A program made the translations under genes and the position numbers. 64,000 nucleotides of DNA from Pelodera strongyloides (lineage: Eukaryota; Nematoda; Chromadorea; Rhabditida; Rhabditidae): positions 432,501 through 496,500 of the forward strand of contig JAANDG010000035.1 of assembly GCA_036852015.1 (NCBI GenBank). The letters are read 5' to 3'. How positions within the stretch are numbered: the stretch's first letter is position 1; each line of letters opens with the position of its first letter. Shown here in pieces: positions 44,069 through 55,938 of this stretch. The notes under the pieces were generated by a model, which saw only the letters and a program-made list of their open reading frames with translations, made no database searches and had not been told where the DNA came from.

Positions 44069-45495
44069 TCCCCCGCGAAGAATAAGTCACGAATCACACT
44101 CAATTACGTAACAAAAATGAAGTGAACAAAATTCCCACTTTAGACCTACACAACATGTCGCGCAAGACCCCCGTATATAATAAGATCATGTCATCCTACG
44201 CAACAAAAATGAAATGAATAAGATTCACCGGTTCTGTTTTCCTATAGACTTCTGCGCCTGCACTGCGGAGCTCTTCTCAGTCGACCCGAGGTAGTAGACC
44301 AGTTGAGTAGACGAGCGCTATCTGAAAAAATCTCATTACGTATTCGGTTGAAATTTTCTTCTATTCATATAGCAACGATATAAACGTACACTTTCAAGAT
44401 GCAAATCCAAATAATTTAGTGAAGAATCTTGGATTATTACGCAAAGATAAACATTGTGCTCAGTCTCGTATAGGAGTTTTATATTTACGCAGAGCTTCAG
44501 CAACGAAAAGGTGAAAAGGAAGAAGGCAAGTTATGTTATGCGCACGCACAGGAAACATCGAGTATAAACTTGGCGAACAACAACTGCGTCGCCTGAGGCT
44601 AAGAGGGAGAGAGAGAGGGAGGGGCAGGGGAGAGAGCGAGGGAGGCAGAGACGGAGGGAGGAAGAGAGAGACACAGCTTGGTTGACAAAGGAGACTAGGA
44701 GACGTTGTGGTTCGGAATGAATAAACTATGAAGATGAATGTCGTAGTGGGGGCGGAGTCTCACGTTGGGGTCAAAGCTATGCCTGCACAGTGAAGTACGA
44801 AGTACCCGCTCAGTGGCGACGTTCACCCGTACATCTTTATACATTAGGTTTGATTCATCTTTAAATGAGGCCCTTTTGAATCATTTTATCATGTTGCACA
44901 CAAATATCTTGTGTCAATAAATACAGAAAGGAAAAGAAAATGCATGATTTCAATATTCCCCCGAAAGGGCGTTTCAATTCGTTTTTAGGAGTCTCGCGTT
45001 CTGATAAGGGTTAATTTCGACCTGTCCTCGGAGAAAAGAACCGCGACACGCGGACGGGCCGGGCCGGGTTTAGTACCCTCCCTATAAAACGGGACCTAAG
45101 CGAACACAGAAGGCCGGAAGGGCAATGATTTCACATAGTAAAATATAGCGTTAAGTGGTTGAACAAGACATACCTGAACTTCACATTTCTGTCCTTCTTG
45201 TAGTTGTACAATAAAGCAGGTAGGCGTCAGCAAAGTTATCGTTGGCCCGGATTGAGTTACTTATCATGATTTACGCCACCAGCACAAGTGAGGTTATCGT
45301 AACAAGTTGCTTCTCACTAAGTAGTTTCTCCAGCACATTCTCGAGTTTCGTTTCGGCATTCTTATTCGCTCTAGGACAAAAAAAGTCAGATGAATTAACC
45401 GACATAATTAGCTCTAACCAGGGCAACAGAGTAAGAAATAAAAAACCTGCTCAAGCAACCAAATAACACACCAAACAACCCAGGAATAATATTTA
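44069..45495. other. Intergenic stretch without recognised gene
   Basis: A purine-rich (GA)n tract lies at about 44605-44675, and the inverted GC-rich motif at 45058-45084. Open frame 45242-45466 (Ser/Phe-rich) has no support. No RNA gene seen. Confidence 0.5.
45058..45084 (+). repeat. GC-rich motif, inverted partner of 39435-39464
   Basis: GGGCCGGGCCGGGTTTAGTA followed by CCCTCCC, the reverse complement of the left motif. Confidence 0.8.
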
Positions 45496-45660
45496 AAGCG
45501 AAATGCTAGCCCCTTTGGAAAATTTGCATATGATAAGCAAATCCTATGTATCCTATGCTAATTTTGTACGATCGTCCACGACAATCGTACGAAATTAGCA
45601 TAGGATACATAGGATTTGCTTATCATATGCAAATTTTCCAAAGAGGATAGCATTTCGCTT
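45496..45660. mobile_element. Near-perfect palindromic MITE (165 bp)
   Basis: AAGCGAAATGCTAGCCC... pairs with ...GATAGCATTTCGCTT; the arms remain complementary almost to the centre (GTACGATCGTCC). TA on each side. Related by its end to the element at 23451-23600. Confidence 0.92.
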
Positions 45661-45697
45661 TAACCCATCTGAGGAAACAGGAAAGAGATAAACAATG

Positions 45698-46486
45698 TAC
45701 AGAAAAACAATATGATGTGCAGTCGTGTAAAAGTTGGAGAGTTATGTCATGCAATAACTACTATACTTGATTTCCAATTATGCATAATAGAAAATAAAAT
45801 AAAGGCTGTTCAAAATAAGCTTTTCTGCAGTAAATAAAATCAATATATTAGCACTAATGAGAAGGCTTACACCAGGACAATTTGCAAAATTTATCATCTA
45901 ATTTTCTCGTGATCCACACTGAAAAGTAGTATCATCAACAATAGATGTAGTAATCTAGATGCATTAATCAAGTACTATAATACGCCGTATGCCAAAAAAT
46001 CAATCACAAACACGGAAGAGAGACGCTAGTTATTTGATTTTTGGATTTTTGGGAATAATGACTGCAAATACCCCAAATCCCCAACAATTAGGTAACTGAT
46101 TGTGAGGTGCAATTTAGAGATCTCAATGTTGTACCAATCACAAATACCATTCTTCGAGGAAATTAATAAGGAAAAAATAATGGAAGCTATATCCAAAATC
46201 GCACTTTGAACATTGGCAGGTATGCAGCGAACGCACGGCAGCTTGCTCCGCCCCTCTTACCGTACTCCTCATTCGATTCAGAAACAATTTTTCGCGCGCT
46301 CTGCGCTGATTGGCTAGTGATTTGCGCGCTTTTCATATGCTAATTTTTTTGAATTTGAATTGTTGGGGCATGCGCGCGGGCCACGTGGCAGCTTGCTCCG
46401 CGCCTTATTTTCCCGCGAAATCAAAATTTCGCGCGCAACTTTAGCGCCGGGCGCTTTTTTTTTGTCGTCAAGTCATCACTATTGAT
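45698..46486 (+). repeat. D​ispersed duplication, right copy
   Basis: Direct copy of 37762-38351. About 220 bp at 45778-45996 replace a short unrelated stretch of the left copy. Its right edge at 46486 directly abuts the start of the modular locus below, so it may contribute that locus's promoter region. Confidence 0.88.
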
Positions 46487-47340
46487 CGGTCGGCCGGGAG
46501 CAGCTGCTATCTTTCGAGATCTTCGAGGATTTAACTGCGTTGATTCAACTTGCTATTCATTGTTGCTGTCGATACGTTTGCCGTTTTTTGTCTAGACAGT
46601 ATGTATTTCTCATGTTTCTTCTTTCAGGAAAGCTTGTTCCCTATCCTTTGAAGTGCTGAGGTCAAGCCCAGGACGGGCATGTTCGCGTGTGGACCCCCAG
46701 GATGTCCTTTCCCACCAATATTTTGGTTAGTTGCTTCTTTGTTTTTTGTTTGTTTGTTTGCTTGCTTGCTTTACTACTTCTTGGTCTACTTCGAGTATGC
46801 TCCTTGCTTTGCTAATTTGTTTGTTTCCTATTCTTACAGTGTGTGCTTTAGATTGCCGTTTTCTCCGCCCGGTCTGTGGGAAGGTCTAGGTCTTGGCATG
46901 GAATGCCAATGGCCGCCGAGGAAGCTCCGTAATTTGACGTAAGTCGTGTTTATAGTATAGGTGACTGTGAATTGGTATTTTAGCTGTTTTGTATTTTAGA
47001 GCATTGTATAAGTTTCTTTCTGATTCTTACGTATTCAGTGATATGATATTTTCAGAAACAATGCTACCCGTTTCTGTTCGACTTCTCGCTGAGGAGTTTA
47101 GAAGGGGTGCTGGAGCTCCCCTCAGTCCTGGGGCACGACAGTTCTATGGACGCCAACCGCCCACTGATGATTTTGGTAAGTAGACTTAATAAAATGGGTG
47201 CTAGTATTGTTTTACTGTTCGACTTCAAGGTTGAAATCGGAAACACTGTGTCAGTTTGCTTTCTCTCTCTTGTCATAATCTTGGTACTTGTTCCTCACTG
47301 ATTGTATGTGTAAATACAGTAGTTATATTTTCTTGTTTAG

Positions 47341-48954
47341 ACTGTCTGTCAGTGACATCGTGTGTCAGCTGCCCGTTATTGGCGGTCTGGCCTGTGGGAC
47401 GGATTAGGTGCTTCTGAGCATCAACTTATCAGCCGACAAGTTGTGCCCGGAAGGCCGCCGCGTGACGACTTTAGTGAGGTGTAAGTTTTGCATTGTACCT
47501 TCTCTTGTCGTAAATTAAAATCATGAAATCTGCTTATTTTTTATGTGAATGTGTTAAGTTAAATAGCTGTTAAGTTGAAATTCTACATTTTCGCTAGTTT
47601 TTGACTGCTTCTGCTTCCAATCTGATTTTGTGTCTTTCAGGTGGTACCTTAGTACCTTCTGCACCTTCACGTCGTCACTGCTGATGCTGGATCGGTGCTG
47701 TCAACTTTGCTGTGCGGTGGGTCAATCCTCCCCAACTGCCGCTCTAATTCACTTTAAGGCTGAAAAAGTGGACTGTCGACTCTTTATGTGAGTTTTTGTT
47801 TTACAATTCATACCTGTTAGTGTTTGTGTGTCTGTTTTCCATTCGAAATTTGGGTATAACTGTATAACACCTTGCTTTTGAACGAGGGCTTTCATCGTAA
47901 AATACCTGTGTTGTTTTCATTTTTTTCTTATTCTGCCTGTTTAGGTCACAGTGACAGTCACAGTGTGCTGTCTTCAGACAGTTAGTGTACTAGTGCACAC
48001 GACATGTGTTCTGAGGACTCCAACCGCCCACTGGTGTTTCTGGTGAGTTTGTGATGTATTTGTTTACTGATTTGTTTTCCGACTCGACTTCGAGACGGAA
48101 TATCAAACGCTATATACATATACTATATATGTTCTCATTCTTGTCATGATCTTGATATTTGTTCCTCCTGACTGGTTGCAAACAAATAGTTATATTTTCT
48201 TCTTTAGGCTGTCTGCCGGTGACATCGTGTGTCAGCTGCCCGTTATTGGCGGTCTGGCCTGTGGGACGGATTAGGCTGTTCCGCGCACCAACTTACGCTG
48301 CGAGCTGCGACAAGTTGTGCCCGGAATGCCGCCACGTGACGTCTTTAGTGAGAAGTAAGTCCTTGCCTTATAGCTTTCTGGTTTCTGATTCAAATTAAAT
48401 TCTTTGCGTGTGTTGAACGTTAATTGGTGTTATGAGAAAACTTCTATATTTTCGTTAGTTTTTCACTGCTTCCAAACTGATTTTGTGTCTTTCTTCAGAT
48501 GGTAATTCAGTACCTTTCCTGCCGCATTTGCTACTGTCGTCACTACCGGATCTTGTTTTGATAAGTCGCCCATGGCCCTGCTGTGTAGATGGTCAAGCCG
48601 CCCCTACCCTACTTTACTTAAAGGCTGGAAGTTTGGACTTCCGACTCTTTATGTAAGTTTTTATTCTACATCTGTGCCGGTTTGAGTGTTTGTTAGTTCT
48701 GTTTTCCGTTCGAAATTCTGGTATGACATTTTGGATTTTCTTCGTGAGCCATCATCGCGATCTTTAAATCGGTCGGTCTGTTCTGATTGATTTTATTCTT
48801 ATTTTGTCTGTTTAGTTGTGTCATCAGTCAACCGTTAACCTCGTCAATCAGATGGGTGGAGGAGACGTGGAGAGTGCAGTGGACCATCGTTGTTTCGCAG
48901 TTTGGCAACTCGGAAGCCGTGCCCTGCGTATGGAGAACTGACGGACTTACTTTT
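47341..48954 (+). repeat. Tandem duplication of a three-block exon module (~865 bp period)
   Basis: Block pairs 47341/48209 (GACATCGTGTGTCAGCTGCC), 47641/48500 (GATTTTGTGTCTTTC before it, CGACTCTTTATGT at its end) and 47943/48816 recur at 859-873 bp. Further diverged copies may continue to 49397. Confidence 0.8.
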
Positions 48955-50701
48955 GTATGTTTGTGCTCTTGCTCTATTTTGCAGTATTAACCTTTTTTTG
49001 ACGAGAACTCTCGTGTTCGAGATCCGAGGCTTAAAAACTGCCATGTTAACCGACACAATTTTCGAGGAATTATTCATTATTCCTGTTTTTAAAATTTTAC
49101 TCTTCAAAATATTCCGATTTCTGAATGTGTCTGTTTCATGTTTTTTTCCATGGTAATAGTGTAATTTGTTTTATTATAGTGAGTTTTTTTTGTATAACGC
49201 CTTGAATTTTCAACGATGTCTACCATCGTGAAATCCGTGCATTTTGATTTGATCCATATTATGGCTGTTTAGTTGTGCCTCATCACCGGTCACGTGGCGT
49301 CGACAAGATCCACCTCAATGGGACCATTACCGAGAAGTGCTCTATGTACTGACTACTGACGTACGCCCAACTTCAATATCCTATGTTTATACTTTGGTAT
49401 GTATGTTGCTATTGTTACTCTCGCTTTGCAGTTGCAACTTCTTTTGATTTGAACTCTTTTGTTGCTGTGCTGTTCGACCCGTGTTGTTTTTTCAAAGACA
49501 CTGGACATGGACATAGTTTCGAGAAATTCATCTAGAGCTTATAAATTACCTTTCTGAGTCCTGAGTCTTATGTCGTTCCATTACTGGTAAAGAAATGGTT
49601 TAGTGATGGATCGATGACTGCTGACGTAGCGCCGTTGTTCACGCGGGTCGCCGGGACCCTTGGACCCTCATCTCTACGACTACAATGTGCATGACGACTA
49701 CTCGTCTGAGGATGAGGACATGATTGCGAACCATCACTAGGCCGAGCTTGTCGACTTGAAGGTGGAGGCTGTCCTGTGTCATGTCGACCGCTTTATAATT
49801 GGCACGACTGTTCTTGGTACGTTCGTTTTTCTTTCTTTTACTTGCACTTCAGTTTCCTTTAGGTTTTTTAACACACCCTTGTACAGTTGCAAATTGAAAA
49901 CTGAAACAACTGGATAAACTTTTGTCGCATTCTTAATTCTTTGTTTTGTGTTGTTTCAAAATCAAGCATCGTAACTCGTTAATGTTTTTATGTTTAGGTG
50001 TTATGCGAAATGCTGCCGCTCCAAGTCTTACGGTCGATCCAAGACTTGCCTGCGCTGGTCTACGAGTTTACCTGTGCCTCGTCGGACTGGTCGGACAGCC
50101 GCCCGAGAGCGTCTTCGCGTTCCAAATTCCAAGGATATCGTGTGGAGATGTTAAATGTACGGTTTATTTGTTGTTTGTTTTCCTTTTTCGCACTGAGAAC
50201 CGTGGGCTACATACCTTGTGTAAATGGATGTAGTTTGTTAGTGGGTGTTGGTGGAAATTTTATGAGTTATGAGATTACGTAACAACCGACTGAAATATAA
50301 ATGTGCGGTCGTCTTCTAAGCCAATCCGGGGTTGGTTGGTGCATGTTTTGGCGCACTAATTTTATGACCGTTTGGGAACTTTTGCATGACCTTATGACCT
50401 AACCTGGCTAGTGTGTTTTGGTTCTAGGTAACCATATATTTTATTTTGGTTTTAATCCGTAAATCGTTTTACACTAATGTTAGCAGGATTTATTTGTTCT
50501 TAATTTCTCTTATTTTTATAGGCCTTCACTTTGTGTTCTCCACTGGACATTGTGTGTGGATATTGTGGTCAGCTGCGTGCCGGTATGCGAGCCTGCCCTC
50601 AGTTTTCGGGATATGGGACCCATCACCCAGCCAGCTACATGCACAAGGGTCTTGCGTCGAATCTTAGGTATCTAGAGACTTAAAAAAAAAGAAAAAAAAA
50701 A

Positions 50702-51003
50702 GATCGATCAGAAAGAAGATTGATCAGGGCCTCCAATGTTGGATGATTGTCTTGAAATTGATTTTGAAGTTTAAAGTTGAGCTGAGACTTGGTCTTGAGT
50801 CATTGTGTTGTGTGAAGGTTGAATTGTGAATATAAGACTGAATATTGAATTGTGATCAGAAATGTTGGAGGCCTTACTTGAAAAAAATAAAAAGTAAAGC
50901 GAGCAAAAAATGAAAGCTCCGGAATTTGAAAATTATTCGAGCAAAAAAAACAAAGCTCTTGAATGTTGTTTGTTTGTTGATGAGAAGATCCGAAGGGACA
51001 AGC
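50702..51003 (+). ncRNA. Structured RNA element, copy A (3' end of locus A)
   Basis: Hairpin ATCGATC-AGAAAGAA-GATTGAT (50703-50724); long-range stem GGCCTCCAA (50728-50736) with TTGGAGGCC (50865-50873); hairpin TTACTT/AAGTAA; hairpin GAGC-AAAAAATGAAA-GCTC (50901-50919) and a second GAGC/GCTC; then TGAGAAGATCC-GAAG-GGACA (50980-51000). The same order of elements is found at 61431-61607. Confidence 0.65.
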
Positions 51004-53075
51004 TTTTTTGTATTGGTCGATCGCTTGTACAGTTATGAGATTTGAAGTTTGATAAGTAACGCGTTTGGCAGTTTCGAGTTGTAGAAACTGCACTTTTCTT
51101 CTAAGCAATTTAGCTTAGCTCACACTTTTATTGAGATGTAGTTAGTTGTTGTGTCTTTGTTTAGTGCTGACTTTGTGACTGTGTTGCTAATGATTAGTGT
51201 AGTGTAGTAATAGTTCGAGTAGTCTCGATTGCTTGTAATAATTATGTAACTGTGCAGTCATGCTTTTATTAGTACGTATTTTGTGTTGTGCGAAGCCGCG
51301 TGCTTACTCCCCATACCCAGTTACTGTTTTAACACTGGCCTTTGGCTGCAAGGTCGGTGTTGGAGCATCTCTGGTCAATATCCATGTTTGAATTTTGAAT
51401 ATACGCTTTAGAATGCGCCTTTTTGGATGGTAGACTCGACCCGCTTTGAGAATTTTGATATAATTAATAATAAAACACTTGCAGACACGGGGTAAAATTC
51501 CTGCCATTTTGGTAACCGCGGTCGAGCTCTGCCTTTCTCACTCTTGTTCTTTTTCCTCTTTCTCATCTCATCTCTCTTCCTTCACTTGGTGCTATGGCAC
51601 CCTCTCGCGTCTCGCTGTCAAAGGCGCCGCACTTCTAATCAGGTATTTATTATTCTTGCGTATTTCCTAGTTTAAACGAATTCGTTCATGTTGAACTTGG
51701 GCATTGTTTCATTTAGATATGCATAATGTTATATGATATGAATTTCAGGACAAGATGCGCTGTTGAGACTTGTATGTACCTCGGCGTCACTGTGTCGATC
51801 TCGTCGCTATGGACGTTGTGGTGGCCTTCGTCTCCCGTCTGCAGCTTGTTAGTTGAAGGTGTGTTTTGATTCGTTTCAAGTTCCACTGTTTTATTTCGCT
51901 CTAACTGCTATCGTCTGTCTCTGGATTTTACATTTTTTTTATTTGGATCCCGATCGTCTGGCCATTGGTGACAGTCCAGTATCTGACTATTCCTCGATAA
52001 CTAACCCAAGTGTATTTTCAGGATTTTGAGTCCCGCTCCCGCGGCCGCGCACTATGATGTTCGCCTTACTGCTTCGTCGATCTTTCGACACGTTGGTCTC
52101 CGCGCTGCCCCGGTTAGTGTCGTCGGGGTCGCGCTCCCTGTTATGGACGCTGGTGCGCTCCCGAGCTCGCCGCTATCTGGTATTTGAAGGCTGAAGGTGT
52201 GTTTTCTTTCCTTCGTTTATTGATTGTCCGTTCCCTCTCTCTGCTATCTTTTTCCCTGAATTACCTCAGTGGCTATGTACTTCGTACTTGGGTCGGATCG
52301 TCGGACCTTTACGTGTGAAAGTGTTCCCCTATTCTCCCACCAATCTATTGATTTATTTTTAGGATTTTGCTTCCTCCGCGCCCTGCTTGGATCTGCCTTC
52401 GTTGTGTAAACGGTGGTCCATTCGTGTTCCTGGGTTCCTGCTCCTTCTTCTTGCGAATGATGATCTCGTCTGCGGCTCGTTGATGTTCTGAGGTATGTTT
52501 TTGATTTTGCTCTTGTTCCTGGTGCACCCCTTCTTTGTGCCAGCTGACATGTTCTGTGTTTTTTGTTTCCTTATGTTTGAACCTCTTTAAGTAAATGTAA
52601 ATGGGTTCGAGGATATACTACACTATTTCTGAATTCTTGAATGAATTACATTCTGGAATTAATGAATTATTGAATGAATTATTTCCACCGACCAATGAAT
52701 TATTTTCAGGGGGTTTTACTACCGCGCCCTGTTTGGATTCGACTTTGTGCATGCGATGGCCTTCGTCTTCCTGCTCCTGCGTAAGGAGGATCTCCTCTGC
52801 GGCTCGTCGATGTTCTAAGGTAGTTTTTTTGGTTTTTGCGCGTGTTCCTGTGCACACCTCTGACCTCTTTTGTTCCATGAAATGTGCTATGGTTTTGCTT
52901 CCTTATGTTTTAGCCCATTTTAAAGTTAAATAGTTATTTTGGCTTTTGCAGGTTTATCCTATGGTGCTTTCTCGACTCTCCGCTTTCTGTTGGCAGTCTC
53001 GCTGCCATGGAGAATATTCTCGCTCCCGGCTCCCGCCTAGTTGCCTGCTTGATAGTGGAAGGTATTTTTTCGTTC

Positions 53076-53233
53076 TGTAATGGATGTGCTCAGCTATTTC
53101 TATCAATATCAACTTTTATCACAATCAGCTGTCCTTACATCCTCTCTGGGTCTCTATAGCATGACAGTTGTCGCGGCGCGCTCTCTCTCTCTATCAATGA
53201 CGCGCCGCGGCCCAACTAACAAGTCAGTGTGCC
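53076..53233 (+). mobile_element. Truncated LTR of family C
   Basis: Starts TGTAATGGATGTGC like the LTRs at 55939 and 57325 and matches them for about 158 bp, with a 5-bp deletion, then diverges. Confidence 0.85.
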
Positions 53234-53361
53234 CATGTCGTTGCTAACACCAAGACGGCAATAAATGATGTGTTCGTATTTAATCATATTCATGAACACA
53301 ACAAATCACACAACAACACAATAATACTAAATTATGGGCACGGGCAAACCCATAATTTAGA

Positions 53362-53682
53362 TGTAAGTGAGGAGAAGTTGCAAGTGATTAATTGCTTTGT
53401 ACTTAGGTGTGTGGTGTGTGTGTGTCTTATTTTTATAGTTAGCCGTTCTTAGATTAATTGCACTTCTCTCTATCTTATGTTGTTTACTAACACATACTCC
53501 TACTAACATCAGTTGTGTGTGTGCATTGACCAAGAGCGCCAGCTCTTGGCCATGGTCCAATGATAAAGTATAATGGCTATATTCCCTGTGTATATATTTA
53601 AATAACTACAGAACACCTAAATACACAGGATATTTATATTAGAATGGCTAGCGGCGGGGCCGGCCGCTAGCTGAGTTCTACA
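53362..53682 (+). mobile_element. Solo LTR of family D, inverted relative to its neighbour
   Basis: 321 bp, TGTAAGTGAGGAG...GAGTTCTACA. Reverse complement of the copies at 54030 and 55273. Together with 54030-54350 it forms a 989-bp inverted repeat with a 347-bp spacer. No target duplication is seen. Confidence 0.85.
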
Positions 53683-54029
53683 TATAACTAACCTACACTG
53701 GCCGCTACGTGTGGCTAGTTATTAATACATAAAGACAATATATTTATACAAATATTTATCACAACTACTTAGAACAAATAATTAAGTATCAATAATATTT
53801 ACTAAAACACTACAAGAATCGATACAAACATGTTATAGAAAAGCTCCCCCAATTGTTCATTACGTTGCTTGTATTTATACTCAAGCGTCTGGCAACTGAC
53901 GTGGCCAAGTCAGTGCAGAGCAACTCTTGCAAAATACGTAAACAAGTAAAGTCCAAGGATTGCTAAAGTACTGTCATCCGATTGATTAAAAATAATGCGA
54001 CAGTGGATACGCCGGGGTCTTACATCCCT

Positions 54030-55593
54030 TGTAGAACTCAGCTAGCGGCCGGCCCCGCCGCTAGCCATTCTAATATAAATATCCTGTGTATTTAGGTGTT
54101 CTGTAGTTATTTAAATATATACACAGGGAATATAGCCATTATACTTTATCATTGGACCATGGCCAAGAGCTGGCGCTCTTGGTCAATGCACACACACAAC
54201 TGATGTTAGTAGGAGTATGTGTTAGTAAACAACATAAGATAGAGAGAAGTGCAATTAATCTAAGAGCGGCTAACTATAAAAATAAGACACACACACACCA
54301 CACACCTAAGTACAAAGCAATTAATCACTTGCAACTTCTCCTCACTTACATCGCCCTCTCTCAACAAGAGCTGGACCCCAGCTCTTATTGAGATGGTCCA
54401 TCAGATAAACAAGACAAGGTCTTAACATCTATCAAATGAAGCTTCAAAATGGCTAGAGTTGTGTGTCTTCTCACAAGATCTTAACAATTACAAGGTAGAA
54501 TCTCAACAATGTGGCTACCTGTCAATTCAATTCAACAACAATGTCAGGTGTATCACAACATTAAAATAAGAAAGTTAAAGTCTAGTACAATCTCCTAGAA
54601 CAATGTTCAATTCCAATCAAAATAACGATTAAAATTCAAACATAAGGACTAGTTACACTTCAGTGAGCCCTACTGGGTAACTTATATTATCATTATTTGC
54701 CTTTCCTCAACTGGCTATATGTGGGATCCGGCAAACTCCATGCTGCCCAACCACCCATCCTTAAATTGTTGCCGGGGATGTTTCGCACATCATCTTAGCG
54801 GGGCTCATAAAAATAATTATTTACATTCAATAATAATATCTCATCCCTAGCTCAGTTGGGTTGTCCTTACGGGGCTGCTTATCGTTAAAACCTTCTTACA
54901 TTCAACTGGAATCCACCATCAAGAATATTGTTCAGTGACTAACGATAGTACTAGATATTGTGTCTCATCTTCTCCTACTATAAAATATAAAACTTAGCTT
55001 CAGGCGGCAAGGTCGCAGCTCCTTTGCTTTTCTCAGTTGATCCTTGCACTTCGACTATCGACCCGATAGCAATATACACGAAGAGTAGAGAAGAGAGTAT
55101 TGTAGATGTCGACAAAATATTAGCGGAGGGGCGATTACTAGTAAAATGTCGATATGGAGTTAGGAAATTTACGAATATCATTGAATGTTGTGAATTGTTG
55201 TCGAATCAGGCGGAAGATGTAGGTCCGAAGTCTGCCAGAATAGGTGGAATAGGCAGACTTCCGCGGTCGCCATGTAGAACTCAGCTAGCGGCCGGCCCCG
55301 CCGCTAGCCATTCTAATATAAATATCCTGTGTATTTAGGTGTTCTGTAGTTATTTAAATATATACACAGGGAATATAGCCATTATACTTTATCATTGGAC
55401 CATGGCCAAGAGCTGGCGCTCTTGGTCAATGCACACACACAACTGATGTTAGTAGGAGTATGTGTTAGTAAACAACATAAGATAGAGAGAAGTGCAATTA
55501 ATCTAAGAACGGCTAACTATAAAAATAAGACACACACACACCACACACCTAAGTACAAAGCAATTAATCACTTGCAACTTCCCCTCACTTACA
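54030..55593 (-). mobile_element. Non-autonomous LTR retrotransposon, family D (1.56 kb)
   Basis: Direct 321-bp LTRs at 54030-54350 and 55273-55593. On the minus strand the 5' LTR is followed by TGGCGACCGCGGAAG (primer-binding site) and the 3' LTR is preceded by the purine-rich GAGAGAGGGCGA. The 922-bp interior has no pol-sized frame, so replication would rely on proteins from another element. No target duplication is visible (CCCT left, GTTC right). Confidence 0.85.
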
Positions 55594-55938
55594 GTTCATT
55601 TGTTTCAGAGTACCCCTTGCCATATTGAATCTTTGGATTTTACTTTTACGTACGTTAAAATGTATGTCCATTGTCGTATCATCGGACTTTTGGTGGCAGT
55701 ATGTGAAAGTGTTCCCCAATTCCCGTCAGGTGGTAATTTGGCTTATTTCAGGCGTTTTTATCCTTTGTCCGCGCCATCTATGGGATCTTGCTCGTCTAGG
55801 GAACCATTGCGGTGCGGGAGGGCACCCCCGTTGCGTCTCTTCGGATGCCTCCTTCCAGTTTCGCCTTCTACTAGTCAACATATGTTGGACCGTGGACCCA
55901 CTTTTTTGAGGTTTGTTTTATGACCATGGTTTTGCCTC

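Larger units (their letters stand above)
46487..51290 (+). ncRNA. Candidate spliced long noncoding RNA locus A
   Basis: At least 12 short blocks bounded by acceptor-like TTTAG/TTTCAG and donor-like GTAAGT/GTATGT/GTGAGT, about 90-210 bp each, for example 46628-46722, 46850-46938, 47055-47174, 47341-47478, 47641-47788, 47943-48041, 48209-48354, 48500-48653, 48816-48954, 49272-49397, 49600-49815, 49999-50157 and 50521-50665, then a long A-rich terminal region. No frame stays open across blocks; some blocks read as degenerate repeats of each other (GLWEGLG and GLWDGLG, RQPPTDDF and RPPRDDF), so the locus may derive from a coding repeat but is not coding now. Strand inferred from splice-site orientation. 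No transcript evidence is available to me. Alternatives: a decayed gene or a repeat with accidental splice sites. Confidence 0.45.
51749..55910 (+). repeat. Exon-like module repeated six times
   Basis: Blocks at 51749, 52022, 52363, 52710, 52952 and 55752 share TTTTCAG-G at the left, a middle with CGCGCC, CTTCGTC and CCTGCTCC, and an end such as GATGTTCTGAG or TTGAAG before GT. The closest pair is 52363-52492 and 52710-52819. Confidence 0.65.

Noticed and set aside
53362..54350. DNA transposon with 321-bp terminal inverted repeats
   Set aside because: The same 321-bp unit occurs as a direct pair with a primer-binding site and purine tract, so it is an LTR; the flanks show no target duplication for an inverted-repeat element.
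55024..55338. 104-codon plus frame resembling a protein end
   Set aside because: Lies inside the minus-oriented LTR element and runs into its LTR; antisense to the element and without recognisable motifs.
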